Shown here in pieces: positions 22,122 through 30,269 of a stretch of DNA of 64,000 nucleotides. The DNA is taken from NCBI RefSeq assembly GCF_943371255.1, contig NZ_CALRUC010000010.1, positions 1 to 64,000 on the forward strand, read 5' to 3'. The stretch comes from Ferrovibrio terrae_B. GTDB taxonomy: Bacteria > Pseudomonadota > Alphaproteobacteria > Ferrovibrionales > Ferrovibrionaceae. The notes beneath the pieces were generated by a model. That model had not been told where the DNA came from. It ran no database searches and worked only from the letters and a program-made list of their open reading frames with translations. The position numbers and the translations under genes were made by a program. The number at the start of each line of letters is the position of its first letter. Positions within the stretch are counted from its first letter, which is position 1.

Positions 22122-22154
22122 GCTTCCCCGATTGACTCGGGATTGTTTTACCGC

Positions 22155-22180
22155 AATACTAAACCTTATGGTTAAGTATT
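22155..22180. promoter_or_regulatory. Dyad over the start codon of the ArsR-family gene
   Basis: Arms AATACTAAACC and GGTTAAGTATT match at 10 of 11 positions around TTAT. The regulator's ATG (22168) is inside the dyad. This is a likely autoregulatory operator for the ArsR-family protein encoded here; binding would block both transcription and access to the start. Confidence 0.6.
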
Positions 22181-22611
22181 CAGATGCCATCCTGGATCGC
22201 ACTTTCGCGGCATTGTCCGATCCGACACGACGGGCACTGCTGGCGCAGCTGGAAACCCAGGACCGCATTTCGGTCAGCGAACTGGCGAAACCCTTTGCGG
22301 TATCGTTGCCCGCCATCATGAAGCATCTCGATGTGTTATCGGATGCCGGGCTGGTCACCCGCAGCAAGACCGGCCGCACAGTGACCTGCCGGCTGAATGC
22401 AGGTCCGATGGAGCAGGCCATGGAGTGGCTGCACCGCTATCAGCGTTTCTGGTCGGCCCAGCTCGACCGTCTCGCCGCCTTTGTGGAGGAGGAGCCATGC
22501 TCGCCCAAACTCAAGCTGGTGCATCCCAAAAGCCCAGCCTTACCCTCAAGCGACGCATCAAAGCCACGCCCGCCAAAGTCTACCGGGCCTGGACGGACCC
22601 CGCGCAAATAA
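22168..22611 (+). CDS. ArsR-family transcriptional regulator
   Basis: This 147-residue winged-helix regulator starts MVKYSDAILDRTFAALSDPT and contains the recognition region VSELAKPFAVSLPAIMKHLDVLSDAGLV. It lacks metal-site Cys residues and belongs to the ArsR group paired with SRPBCC proteins. The usual domain ends near residue 110 (LAAFVEEE). The remaining 37 or so residues are a Pro/Lys/Ser-rich tail encoded by DNA that also codes the N-terminus of the next gene in another frame. The start at 22168 is preferred over 22132 by homology and the dyad. Confidence 0.88.
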   Translation: MVKYSDAILDRTFAALSDPTRRALLAQLETQDRISVSELAKPFAVSLPAIMKHLDVLSDAGLVTRSKTGRTVTCRLNAGPMEQAMEWLHRYQRFWSAQLDRLAAFVEEEPCSPKLKLVHPKSPALPSSDASKPRPPKSTGPGRTPRK

Positions 22612-22961
22612 TCTCCTGGTGGGGGCCTGGTAACTGCGAGTTTCTTGCCAGCGAAATCGATCTGCGGATCGGCGGCCGCTTCCGGATCGCCTTTCGCACC
22701 GACGTGGACGGCCGCAGCCACGAACAGCACGAAGTGGGCGGTACCTACAAGGACATCGTACCGGACCAGCGGCTGGTCTTCAGCTGGAACTGGGTCACCA
22801 CGCCCGAACGCGTGTCGCAGGTCACTGTCACGCTCAAACCCGACGGTGGTGGCACGTTGCTGACGCTGTTTCACGAACAGCTGTTTGATGAAGAGTCCAA
22901 GACCCGCCACACCCGGGGCTGGACCGCTTCGCTTGAGAAGCTGGAAGGCCTGTTTGCCTGA
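22497..22961 (+). CDS. SRPBCC (AHSA1-like) domain protein
   Basis: This 154-residue protein has the START-like helix-grip fold of AHSA1 proteins: LTLKRRIKATPAKVYRAWTDP, WWGPGNCEFLASEIDLRIGG, FRIAFRTD and a C-terminal helix GWTASLEKLEGLF. Such proteins bind hydrophobic ligands and are commonly paired with an ArsR regulator. The ATG at 22497 has a strong GGAGGAGG site. It overlaps the regulator gene by 115 bases in a different frame, unusually long for this pair. Confidence 0.87.
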   Translation: MLAQTQAGASQKPSLTLKRRIKATPAKVYRAWTDPAQIISWWGPGNCEFLASEIDLRIGGRFRIAFRTDVDGRSHEQHEVGGTYKDIVPDQRLVFSWNWVTTPERVSQVTVTLKPDGGGTLLTLFHEQLFDEESKTRHTRGWTASLEKLEGLFA

Positions 22962-23069
22962 GAGGGTAGGGACCGTCAAACAGGATGTTAACCTGACGGG
23001 CAGTGCTTTCGGGCGCCGGGGGCGCCATGCTATAGGCTGACATCTGGCCGTTCCGGTCCAAGAGTCGCG

Positions 23070-24422
23070 ATGCCGTTCAATTCACTCGCTTTCCTGATTC
23101 TGCTGACCACCAGCTGGCTTCTGGTTGTCTGGTTGCGCCGACCCGCCTATGCGTTGATCGTGGCCAGCCTGGTCTTCTATCTGTTCGCCGGTCCCCTCGA
23201 CACCACGGTCTTCCTTCTGACGGTCGGGCTGAACTGGCTGATCCAGCTGTTCATCATGCGGCCGCGTTGGCGCATTACGGCCGCCGTATTGCTCAATATC
23301 GGCCTGATCTTCGCTTTCAAGTACAAGAACCTGTTGTTCGGTGGCGGCATGGCCGGCAGCTATACCGATACCGGTCTGCCACTGGGTATTTCCTTCTACT
23401 GCTTTCAGGCGTTGGCTTATCATATTGACGTGATTCGCCATCAAGCGGCGCCGGCGCGGTCTTTTGCTTCATTTTTCCTGTTCAAGAGTTTTTTCCCGCA
23501 GCTGGTGGCCGGCCCGATCGTGCGGGCGCCGCAGTTCCTGCCACAGATCGAACGGTTGTTCAGCGGCAACCGGCGCCGGCTGCGCCTGATCGCCTATGGA
23601 CTGGTGCTCTGCCTGCTCGGCCTGTTCAAGAAGGTGGTGTTGGCCGATAGCCTGGCGCCGATTGTGGATGAGATTTTCGTTGCGTCACCAGAGTCAGCGT
23701 ATCAGGCCTGGCTTGGCGCGGTGCTGTTCGCGTTCCAGATCTATTTCGATTTCTCCGGCTATTCCGACATCGCCATCGGTGCCGCCTATCTGCTGGGTTT
23801 GCGCCTGCCGCTGAATTTCCTCACGCCCTATATGAGCACGGGCCCGCGCGATTTCTGGCAACGCTGGCATATCAGCCTGTCGACCTGGATTCGCGACTAT
23901 CTCTATATTCCACTGGGCGGCGGGCGCGGCGGCTGGCTGCGGGCGGCTGCCGTTCTGGTCGGCAGCATGGCGTTGGCCGGACTGTGGCATGGCGCCAATG
24001 GCACCTTCGTGATCTGGGGTGCGGGCTGGGGTATCTATATCCTGATCTGCCGGTCGCTGCGTGATCGCGTCATGCTGCCGCTTGCGTTGCGCTGGCCGCT
24101 GCATATGGCCATTGTGGTGATGCTTTGGGTGTTCTTCCGTTCGCCCAGCTTTGGCTTCGCACTCGACTATCTGACTGTCATGCTGGATGTCACTGCTTGG
24201 ACGGTTCCCGTGGGGGGCATATCCCCCATTTTATCAGGCATCGGCATTGCCGGCCTGTTTCTGCTGCATGCAGCCGAATACCGCCTCAACCGGCGGAGTA
24301 CGCTCTTTGTGTTGCGACGCTGGAACGGACCGTTCCTGTGGGGGCTGTGCATTGGCCTGTCGTTGCTGCTGATCCTGCTGCCCAGCAGCAATGCCAATCC
24401 ATTCATCTATTTCCGGTTCTGA
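23070..24422 (+). CDS. MBOAT-family O-acyltransferase (AlgI-like)
   Basis: This 450-residue multi-pass inner-membrane protein has about ten hydrophobic helices. MBOAT hallmarks are PLGISFYCFQALAYHIDV, FFPQLVAGPIVRAPQFLPQI, the WQRWHISLSTWIRDYLYIPL motif, and the catalytic His in GLWHGANGTFVIWG. AlgI/DltB-type proteins pass acyl groups across the membrane to a periplasmic partner. The SGNH protein 9 bases downstream is the likely partner. No polysaccharide-synthesis genes lie nearby, so the acceptor is unknown. Confidence 0.92.
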   Translation: MPFNSLAFLILLTTSWLLVVWLRRPAYALIVASLVFYLFAGPLDTTVFLLTVGLNWLIQLFIMRPRWRITAAVLLNIGLIFAFKYKNLLFGGGMAGSYTDTGLPLGISFYCFQALAYHIDVIRHQAAPARSFASFFLFKSFFPQLVAGPIVRAPQFLPQIERLFSGNRRRLRLIAYGLVLCLLGLFKKVVLADSLAPIVDEIFVASPESAYQAWLGAVLFAFQIYFDFSGYSDIAIGAAYLLGLRLPLNFLTPYMSTGPRDFWQRWHISLSTWIRDYLYIPLGGGRGGWLRAAAVLVGSMALAGLWHGANGTFVIWGAGWGIYILICRSLRDRVMLPLALRWPLHMAIVVMLWVFFRSPSFGFALDYLTVMLDVTAWTVPVGGISPILSGIGIAGLFLLHAAEYRLNRRSTLFVLRRWNGPFLWGLCIGLSLLLILLPSSNANPFIYFRF

Positions 24423-24431
24423 GGTGCTGCG

Positions 24432-25634
24432 ATGAAATCTCGCCGCATCCGCCTTGCTGCTGTGGCGCTGTTTGTCGGCGGCGGCCTGTGCGCTGCCCTG
24501 ATGGCCGAAGCCTGCCTCAAGGTCATTGCCGCCACGCCACTGTGGCGGGTTCTGCCGGTGATCGAGCCAATCCTGGGCCAGCCCGATCCGCAAACCGGCT
24601 ATGCCTTCACACCTGGTGTGTCGGGTATATGGGTGCGGGAGAATCGTGCACGCGTGCAGATCACTGAACTGGGGCTGCGTGGTCCGCAGGGGATCACGCA
24701 GGCGAAAGCGCCAGGCACAGTGCGCATCGCGCTGCTGGGAGATTCTGTCACCGAGGCTTTGCAAGTCGAATACGCGGCCAGTTTCGGGGCGTTGTTGCAG
24801 GCACGGCTTAATCATGGCGGCAGCGCAGGCACCGAGGTGATCAATCTGGCGATGTCGGGGAATGGCCCGCTGCGCCAGCTCATGCGGCTGGAACAGCGCG
24901 GCTATAGTTTCGATCCAGATATTGTGCTGTCGGTGACTAGCCCATTCGATTTTCTCTCCGGTGAACTGCGTGACGACCGGCTCAATCCAGCCTATGTGCC
25001 GGATGGCAGCGGCGGCTGGATGCGCGGCTATGCTTTCCGCAAGCGGTTCTCGGTGCGTCAGGCTGATACGTTGGCTGGCCGTGTTTTCCTTGACGCCGTG
25101 CAGCGGTTCGATCTTGTACGGCTGCTGTATCTGCGCAGTCGGGATCCATTATCGAAACTAATGGGCATCGAGGCCTCTGCACGTGCTCCTGCATCATCAC
25201 CGGTAGTCGCCGATACCTGCTTCACAGCAGATTTGCGGAATTTGCAACGTCTGTGGCAGAACCATGAGCCGGCGCAGGATTGGCAGGTGACCGGAAAATT
25301 CTTCGACGAACTGGCTGCTAGCAGAGCCGGAAGACCCGTGAAGTTGGTGTATGCGCTGCGCGATTTACCGATGCCGCCGGCACGCTGCGCGTCGCAGCGC
25401 GCGCAGCGTGCTGCGGTGATAGACACGATCGAAGATGCACTGGCAACACGGCAGATCGGCTTCATCGATCTGGAAAAGCAGTTGGTAGATATTGTGGGCG
25501 TAGACGGAAGTGCCGACCTCAGGGTCTTGCGCGGCTTCGGTTTGCAGATCGGACAGGGGCATCTCAATCATGAAGGCCATCGGCGTTATGCCGAGGTGCT
25601 CCAGACTGCTGTTGCAGAACTGATCGGGCGCTGA
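24432..25634 (+). CDS. Membrane-anchored SGNH/GDSL-type O-acyltransferase or esterase
   Basis: This 400-residue protein has an N-terminal membrane anchor (LAAVALFVGGGLCAALMAE) and a periplasmic SGNH domain. Block I is ALLGDSVTEA (catalytic Ser), an Asn block is MSGNGP, and the C-terminal His is in GHLNHEGHRRY. It follows the MBOAT gene by 9 bases, the standard two-gene O-acetylation arrangement. Its probable role is transferring acyl groups to a surface glycan or similar acceptor; the substrate is inferred only. Confidence 0.82.
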   Translation: MKSRRIRLAAVALFVGGGLCAALMAEACLKVIAATPLWRVLPVIEPILGQPDPQTGYAFTPGVSGIWVRENRARVQITELGLRGPQGITQAKAPGTVRIALLGDSVTEALQVEYAASFGALLQARLNHGGSAGTEVINLAMSGNGPLRQLMRLEQRGYSFDPDIVLSVTSPFDFLSGELRDDRLNPAYVPDGSGGWMRGYAFRKRFSVRQADTLAGRVFLDAVQRFDLVRLLYLRSRDPLSKLMGIEASARAPASSPVVADTCFTADLRNLQRLWQNHEPAQDWQVTGKFFDELAASRAGRPVKLVYALRDLPMPPARCASQRAQRAAVIDTIEDALATRQIGFIDLEKQLVDIVGVDGSADLRVLRGFGLQIGQGHLNHEGHRRYAEVLQTAVAELIGR

Positions 25635-26330
25635 TTAGAGCAGGCCCTGTTCGCGGAAACTGACATGGCCTTTGCGGCCGATGATCAGATGGTCATGCAC
25701 GGCGATGCCAAGGGCCGATGCGGCTGATATCACCTGGCGTGTCACCTCAATATCGGCCCGCGATGGTGTGGGATCGCCGCTAGGGTGGTTGTGCACCAGA
25801 ATCAGGGCTGCGGCATTCAGTTCCAGAGCTCGCTTCACCACCTCGCGTGGATAGACTGGCGTATGGTCGACGGTACCGCGCTGCTGTTGCTCGTCAGCGA
25901 TCACCTGGTTCTTGCGATCCAGAAACAAAATCCGGAACTGCTCGACTCCTTCGTGTTGCAGGGCGGCGCGACAGTAATCCAGCAGGGCCTGCCAGCTAGA
26001 GACCGCAGGGCGTTGCGTCGCATCGGCTTTCAGCATACGCAGGCCGGCTTCGCGGGTCACCTTCAGGGCGGAGATCGCAGCATCGCCGCAGCCGGGCACC
26101 TTCGACAGGCGTTCGGCAGGCGCGGCCAATGCACCAGCCAGCGAGCCGAATTCCGCAATCAGCGCTTTGGCCAGCGGCTTGGTATCGCCGTTGCGGAAGA
26201 CGCCGAACAGGATCAGTTCAAGGATTTCATAATCCGGTATGCCGCTGCCGCCACTTTCGAGGAAGCGGGCCCGCAACCTTGCGCGATGGCCGTGGAAGTG
26301 GGGTTTTTCGTCTGCGCCCGCTTCTGCCAA
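25635..26330 (-). CDS. radC: RadC-family JAB/MPN domain protein
   Basis: This 231-residue protein has an N-terminal helix-hairpin-helix region (LSKVPGCGDAAISALKV) and a C-terminal RadC/JAB domain with the metal motif HNHPSGDPTPSRAD. Despite the name, a DNA-repair role for RadC is not supported, and the function is open. The start appears to be TTG at 26330, with GGGA just upstream, because no in-frame ATG fits the N-terminal HGHRARLRARF block. It is the last gene of a sfsA-map-radC run. Confidence 0.9.
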   Translation of the reverse strand: MAEAGADEKPHFHGHRARLRARFLESGGSGIPDYEILELILFGVFRNGDTKPLAKALIAEFGSLAGALAAPAERLSKVPGCGDAAISALKVTREAGLRMLKADATQRPAVSSWQALLDYCRAALQHEGVEQFRILFLDRKNQVIADEQQQRGTVDHTPVYPREVVKRALELNAAALILVHNHPSGDPTPSRADIEVTRQVISAASALGIAVHDHLIIGRKGHVSFREQGLL

Positions 26331-26339
26331 GCGTCCCGT

Positions 26340-27176
26340 CTATGCGTATGGCGGCTTGTGCCAGCCCTTGGGCGACAGCGTGAAAATCTCGTAGCCGGTC
26401 TCGGTGACACCGATCGAATGTTCGAACTGTGCCGAGAGCGAGCGGTCCTTGGTTACTGCGGTCCAGCCATCCGACAGCAGTTTCACCTGCCATTTGCCGG
26501 CATTCACCATCGGCTCGATGGTGAAAAACATGCCGGCCTTGAGCGGCACGCCGGTACCCGGCTCGCCGTAATGCAGGATATTCGGCGGCTCGTGGAAAAT
26601 GCGCCCCAGACCGTGACCGCAGAAATCGCGCACCACCGAGAAGCGTTCCTTCTCGACGAACTGCTGGATCGCATAGCCGATATCGCCGGTGGTGGCGCCG
26701 GGCTTGACCACCTCGATGCCGCGCATCATCGCTTCATAGGTGACATCGCAGATGCGCTTGCCCTTCACGCCGACATCGCCGAGCAGGAACATGCGGCTGG
26801 TGTCGCCATGCCAGCCGTCGACGATTACGGTGACATCGATATTGAGGATGTCGCCATCCTCCATCACCTTGTCGCCCGGGATGCCGTGGCAGACCACATG
26901 GTTCACCGACGTGCAGATCGATTTCGGGAAGCCGCGATAGCCCAGCGGCGCCGGTACGGCGCCATGCTGGGTGATGAAATTATGGCACAGCGTGTTCAAC
27001 TCGTCGGTGGTGACGCCAGGCACCACATGAGGCGTAATGAAATCCAGCGTCTCGGCAGCCAGCCGGCCGGCCGCACGCATGCTGGCGAAATCCTCGGTCT
27101 TGTGCAGACGGATGGCGCCGGGACGGAAATCGTCGTCGTCTTCGGTATCGAGGATGCGAGCCTGGTTCTGGTTCAC
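26340..27176 (-). CDS. map: Methionine aminopeptidase type I
   Basis: This 278-residue enzyme removes the initiator Met from nascent proteins. Type I features include CTSVNHVVCHGIPG, metal ligands in NIDVTVIVDGWHGDTSRMF, the His of CGHGLGRIFHEPP, and the Glu residues of FTIEPMVN and QFEHSIGVTE. The start is a GTG at 27176 without a strong ribosome site; about 20 residues precede the core. It sits between sfsA (31 bases upstream) and radC (9 bases downstream). Confidence 0.95.
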   Translation of the reverse strand: MNQNQARILDTEDDDDFRPGAIRLHKTEDFASMRAAGRLAAETLDFITPHVVPGVTTDELNTLCHNFITQHGAVPAPLGYRGFPKSICTSVNHVVCHGIPGDKVMEDGDILNIDVTVIVDGWHGDTSRMFLLGDVGVKGKRICDVTYEAMMRGIEVVKPGATTGDIGYAIQQFVEKERFSVVRDFCGHGLGRIFHEPPNILHYGEPGTGVPLKAGMFFTIEPMVNAGKWQVKLLSDGWTAVTKDRSLSAQFEHSIGVTETGYEIFTLSPKGWHKPPYA

Positions 27177-27207
27177 GGCGTTTTATTCACTGTTTTATTT
27201 CAATAAG

Positions 27208-27900
27208 TTACGGGTCTATTTCAAGCCGGTCGGCAATGGCGATGCCGGCCTCCGTAACGGTGCAAGCATAACATAGCGCCTCGACCCCGGCATTCCTAGC
27301 CTCGATGAAGGCGGCGGCGTAGCCCGGGTCGCAGTCGGCGGCAATGCGGAAATGGCGGCAATCGCCGCGCTGGACCACGAACAGCATCACCGCCCGATGC
27401 CCGGCGGCTACCATCCCTGAGAGTTCACGTAGGTGCTTGGCGCCGCGCTCGGTGACGCAGTCGGGGAATTCCGCCAGCGGCGGCCGCCGGCTCAGATGCA
27501 CGTTCTTGATTTCCAGGTAACAATCGGGTCTGCCCTCTGCCGTCAGCAGGAAATCTACCCGGCTGTTGGTGCCGTATTTCACCTCGGGCCGGTGCAGGCT
27601 GTAATCTACCAGTTCCGCGATGCGGTCCTGGGCCAGGGCCTCGGCCACCAGTTTGTTGGGCAGGCTGGTGTCGATCCCCACCAGGGTGCTGTCGGCTTCG
27701 GCGATCACCCAGCCCCAGTTCAGCTTGCCCTTGCCGGGCTTCAGCCAGGCCCGGCTGCCCGGCTGATCCAGCCCCAGCATGGCGCCTGGATTGGGGCAGT
27801 GCACGGTTTCCTCATGGCCATCGGCAAACCGCATGTCGGCCAGGAAGCGCTTGTACCGGCGGATCAGGATGGCCGGGGTGAGGGGTTGGGAAAACTGCAT
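27208..27900 (-). CDS. sfsA: SfsA-family DNA-binding / sugar fermentation stimulation protein
   Basis: This 230-residue protein begins MQFSQPLTPAILIRRYKRFLAD and shows the family blocks HCPNPGAMLGL, SRVDFLL, CYLEIKNVHLS and FPDCVTERGAKHLREL, the last resembling a PD-(D/E)XK nuclease-like core. The true role is unknown. The start at 27900 is chosen over the upstream 27930 start by homology. It is divergent from the CinA-type gene across 57 bases. Confidence 0.92.
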   Translation of the reverse strand: MQFSQPLTPAILIRRYKRFLADMRFADGHEETVHCPNPGAMLGLDQPGSRAWLKPGKGKLNWGWVIAEADSTLVGIDTSLPNKLVAEALAQDRIAELVDYSLHRPEVKYGTNSRVDFLLTAEGRPDCYLEIKNVHLSRRPPLAEFPDCVTERGAKHLRELSGMVAAGHRAVMLFVVQRGDCRHFRIAADCDPGYAAAFIEARNAGVEALCYACTVTEAGIAIADRLEIDP

Positions 27901-27957
27901 GCTTCGCCTATAGCGGTGGCTGGCCTGCACGTCCAGCGCGTGCTATGTCCTCTCGCC

Positions 27958-28719
27958 ATGACGGAAACGCCTAAAATCGTAACCGCAGCCATGCTGGTGA
28001 TCGGCAACGAGATTCTCTCGGGCCGCACCCGCGATGCCAATATGTATTTTCTTGCCGGCAGGCTGACCGAGCTGGGCATCCGCCTGCGCGAGGCTCGCGT
28101 GGTGCCGGATATCGAGGCGACCATCATCGCCACGGTGCAGGAGCTGAGCAAAGCTTACGACTACGTTTTTACATCGGGCGGTATCGGCCCGACTCATGAC
28201 GACATCACCGCCGACTGCATCGCCAAGGCCTTCGGCGTTGGCATCGATATCCATCCGGAAGCGCGCCGCCGACTGGAAGCGCATTACGAGGCCGGCATGC
28301 TGAATGCCGCCCGGCTACGCATGGCGCGCATTCCGGACACCGCCACGCTGATCGACAATCCAGTATCGGCAGCACCGGGTTTCCGTATCGGCAACGTCAT
28401 GGTGATGGCCGGCGTGCCGAGAATATTCGAGGCAATGGTGGCAAGCGTGGCGCCAAGCCTGGTCGGTGGTGACAAGCTGCTGTCGCGCACCGTGCTGGCT
28501 TTCGTGCCCGAGGGTGCGGTGGCCGAAGACCTCGGGGCCCTGCAGACCGAATATCCCGATGTGGATATGGGGTCTTATCCCGCTTTCCGTGGCGGCAAGG
28601 CTTCCACCGCTATCGTGCTGCGCTCCACTGACAAGGCACGGCTGGATGCGGCAACGGATGCGATGTATGCGATTTTCCGCCGCATGGGCGGCGAGCCATT
28701 CGAGAACGAGATCGTCTGA
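27958..28719 (+). CDS. CinA N-terminal / MoaB-like molybdopterin-binding-fold protein
   Basis: This 253-residue protein matches the N-terminal CinA domain only: AAMLVIGNEILSGRTRDAN, the loop FTSGGIGPTHDDIT and MVMAGVPRIFEAM. The C-terminal nicotinamide-nucleotide amidase domain of full CinA is absent, as in many Alphaproteobacteria. Members of this family have been linked to nucleotide pyrophosphatase activity, but the role here is unproven. Its stop overlaps the next ATG. Confidence 0.9.
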   Translation: MTETPKIVTAAMLVIGNEILSGRTRDANMYFLAGRLTELGIRLREARVVPDIEATIIATVQELSKAYDYVFTSGGIGPTHDDITADCIAKAFGVGIDIHPEARRRLEAHYEAGMLNAARLRMARIPDTATLIDNPVSAAPGFRIGNVMVMAGVPRIFEAMVASVAPSLVGGDKLLSRTVLAFVPEGAVAEDLGALQTEYPDVDMGSYPAFRGGKASTAIVLRSTDKARLDAATDAMYAIFRRMGGEPFENEIV

Positions 28720-29111
28720 TGCGCCTGCTCCTGCCGACCGCCATCGTGGCTGGTCTCTTCGCCTTCGCCGCCTTTGCCCAGCCGGCGCCCAATCTAAACC
28801 CGACCGGCAATCTGGCCCCGCCGCCGAAATTCCTGGCCAAGGATCTGCTGGGCCTGTGCGAGGGTCCTGAGGGCAGCGCACGCCTTGCGGGTTGCCTGCG
28901 CTATCTGCAGGCCGCGGTGGCGATGTATGAGATGGCGGTGGCCGAAAGCAAGGATATGACCTGGTTCTGTGCGCCGCGCGAGGCGCCATCCGCCCTGCTG
29001 CGCCAGCAGTTTGTCGAATGGGCCAAAGAGAACCCCGATCAGATCGGCCAAGAGGCCATTCAGGCTGTGCGCCTGGCTTTGACCGACGCCTTTCCCTGTC
29101 AGGGAGACTAG
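28719..29111 (+). CDS. Secreted Rap1a/Tai-like protein
   Basis: This 130-residue protein has a cleavable signal (LLLPTAIVAGLFAFAAFAQ). Its mature domain has a conserved Cys pattern (LLGLCEG, LAGCLRYLQ, WFCAPR, AFPC) and the region VEWAKENPDQIGQEAIQAVRLAL. This resembles Rap1a/Tai proteins, some of which protect against type VI amidase effectors. No effector or T6SS gene is nearby, so an immunity role is only a possibility. It overlaps the preceding gene by one base. Confidence 0.7.
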   Translation: MRLLLPTAIVAGLFAFAAFAQPAPNLNPTGNLAPPPKFLAKDLLGLCEGPEGSARLAGCLRYLQAAVAMYEMAVAESKDMTWFCAPREAPSALLRQQFVEWAKENPDQIGQEAIQAVRLALTDAFPCQGD

Positions 29112-29194
29112 TGCGGCCGGGCGGCAGGCCCGGATACACGAAAAGGTGAGTGGCAGCCGTCATTCCGCCGCAATCCCGGCGCAGGCTGACGTGT

Positions 29195-29200
29195 TAGAAT
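29195..29200 (+). promoter_or_regulatory. Candidate extended -10 promoter for the lipoprotein cluster
   Basis: TGTTAGAAT fits an extended -10 (TGnTAnAAT), 29 bases before the first lipoprotein ATG. No -35 was recognised. GGAGG at about 29211-29215 would be the ribosome site. Confidence 0.35.
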
Positions 29201-29228
29201 GCGGCACTGCCGGAGGTTGGAACCCGCC

Positions 29229-29570
29229 ATGGGCAGAACGGTCCTAAAGCCTATTGCTGCATTGACGCTGCTGGGTGCGTTGGCCGCCTGCGGCCCGCCG
29301 TTAGGATGGCAGAAGCCCGGCGTGACATTGGCAGAAGCCAACATCGACAGTAGCGAATGCGCCGCTCTTGCGCGCAATCAGGCTTTCCGCGAAAGCACTT
29401 TCGGGCCGTCCGGCTATTATGGTGGTTATTACGGCCCGTGGCCGTATCGCTATGGTCCCTATGGCTATCGCAGCTACGATTCTTTCATGTGGCGCAGCCA
29501 GCGTGAAAGCGACCTGCAGGATTTCTGCCTGCGTGCACGCGGCTATCATCTTGCGCCCATTCCGCAATAG
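29229..29570 (+). CDS. Small lipoprotein, first of three tandem paralogues
   Basis: This 113-residue protein has a lipoprotein signal (LTLLGALAAC), then a short domain with GWQKPGVTLAEANIDSSECA, QAFRES, a Tyr/Gly-rich insert (YYGGYYGPWPYRYGPYGY) and the end motif LQDFCLRARGYHL. The Cys of the SSEC block and of DFC could form a disulfide in the periplasm. The family is not one I can name. The next two genes encode proteins with the same layout. Confidence 0.75.
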   Translation: MGRTVLKPIAALTLLGALAACGPPLGWQKPGVTLAEANIDSSECAALARNQAFRESTFGPSGYYGGYYGPWPYRYGPYGYRSYDSFMWRSQRESDLQDFCLRARGYHLAPIPQ

Positions 29571-29592
29571 GGCTCTATGCCAGGAGGCAATC

Positions 29593-29931
29593 ATGCCGCG
29601 TCATTTCGCCACTCTGCTTCTGATCGCTACTGCCGCCTGCGCCCCGACCACGGAATGGGAGCGCGCCGGCACGTCATTGTCGCAACGCCAAAGTGACGAA
29701 AAGGCCTGCCTCGACCTTGCCCAGTATCAGGCCTTCGACGAGAGCGATAAATCCAAGCCGATCTATCCGCCCTTCAAGGATACACAATTCACCACCGATG
29801 GCGGCGGCGACGATGGCGGGGGCGGTGGCATTACAACCTCCTATGCCCGTCGTGGTGCGCGGGTCTATGAGCTGTCCGAATACTGCATGCAGCAGCGTGG
29901 ATACTACCTGGTGCCGATCGCCAAGAAATGA
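29593..29931 (+). CDS. Small lipoprotein, second of three tandem paralogues
   Basis: This 112-residue protein has a lipobox (LLIATAAC), TEWERAGTSLSQRQSDEKACLD, QAFDESDKSKPIYPPF, a Gly/Asp-rich insert (GGGDDGGGGG) and the end motif LSEYCMQQRGYYL. The W-x(4)-(T/V)-x-L/A...C and C-x(3)-RGY-x-L anchors match its neighbours, with the middle insert differing. The ribosome site AGGAGG lies at 29582-29587. Function unknown. Confidence 0.75.
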   Translation: MPRHFATLLLIATAACAPTTEWERAGTSLSQRQSDEKACLDLAQYQAFDESDKSKPIYPPFKDTQFTTDGGGDDGGGGGITTSYARRGARVYELSEYCMQQRGYYLVPIAKK

Positions 29932-30269
29932 CCCCACACCGGATTGGCCTGTTCCTTCTGCTGGTCCTGACGGCCTGTGCCACGACGCCGACCGAATGGG
30001 TGCGGGCGGATACGTCGGCAGCCCAGCGCCAGAAAGACGAGACGGCCTGTCGGCAGATCGCATCGGATCGCGCCTATGACGAGAGCATGTCGTCAAGGCC
30101 GCTGTATCCGCCCTGGACCGGCACAGGGTTCGAGCAAAACCGGTCCCCTTGGCTGCCGGGTTACGAGACGCGCTCGCCATCCTATTTCGCGCGCGGCCCG
30201 CGCATGGGTGAACTCCACGACTATTGCATGCGCGAGCGCGGCTACCGCCTGCAGGCGCTTACGCCGTAG
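29928..30269 (+). CDS. Small lipoprotein, third of three tandem paralogues
   Basis: This 113-residue protein has a lipobox (LLLVLTAC), TEWVRADTSAAQRQKDETACRQ, AYDESMSSRPLYPPW and the end motif LHDYCMRERGYRL. It is clearly closest to the second copy (shared TEW, QRQ, DES, YPP). The ATG overlaps the previous stop in an ATGA. Its 3' end overlaps the convergent ABC ATPase gene by 11 bases. Function unknown; probably outer-membrane or periplasm-facing. Confidence 0.75.
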   Translation: MTPHRIGLFLLLVLTACATTPTEWVRADTSAAQRQKDETACRQIASDRAYDESMSSRPLYPPWTGTGFEQNRSPWLPGYETRSPSYFARGPRMGELHDYCMRERGYRLQALTP

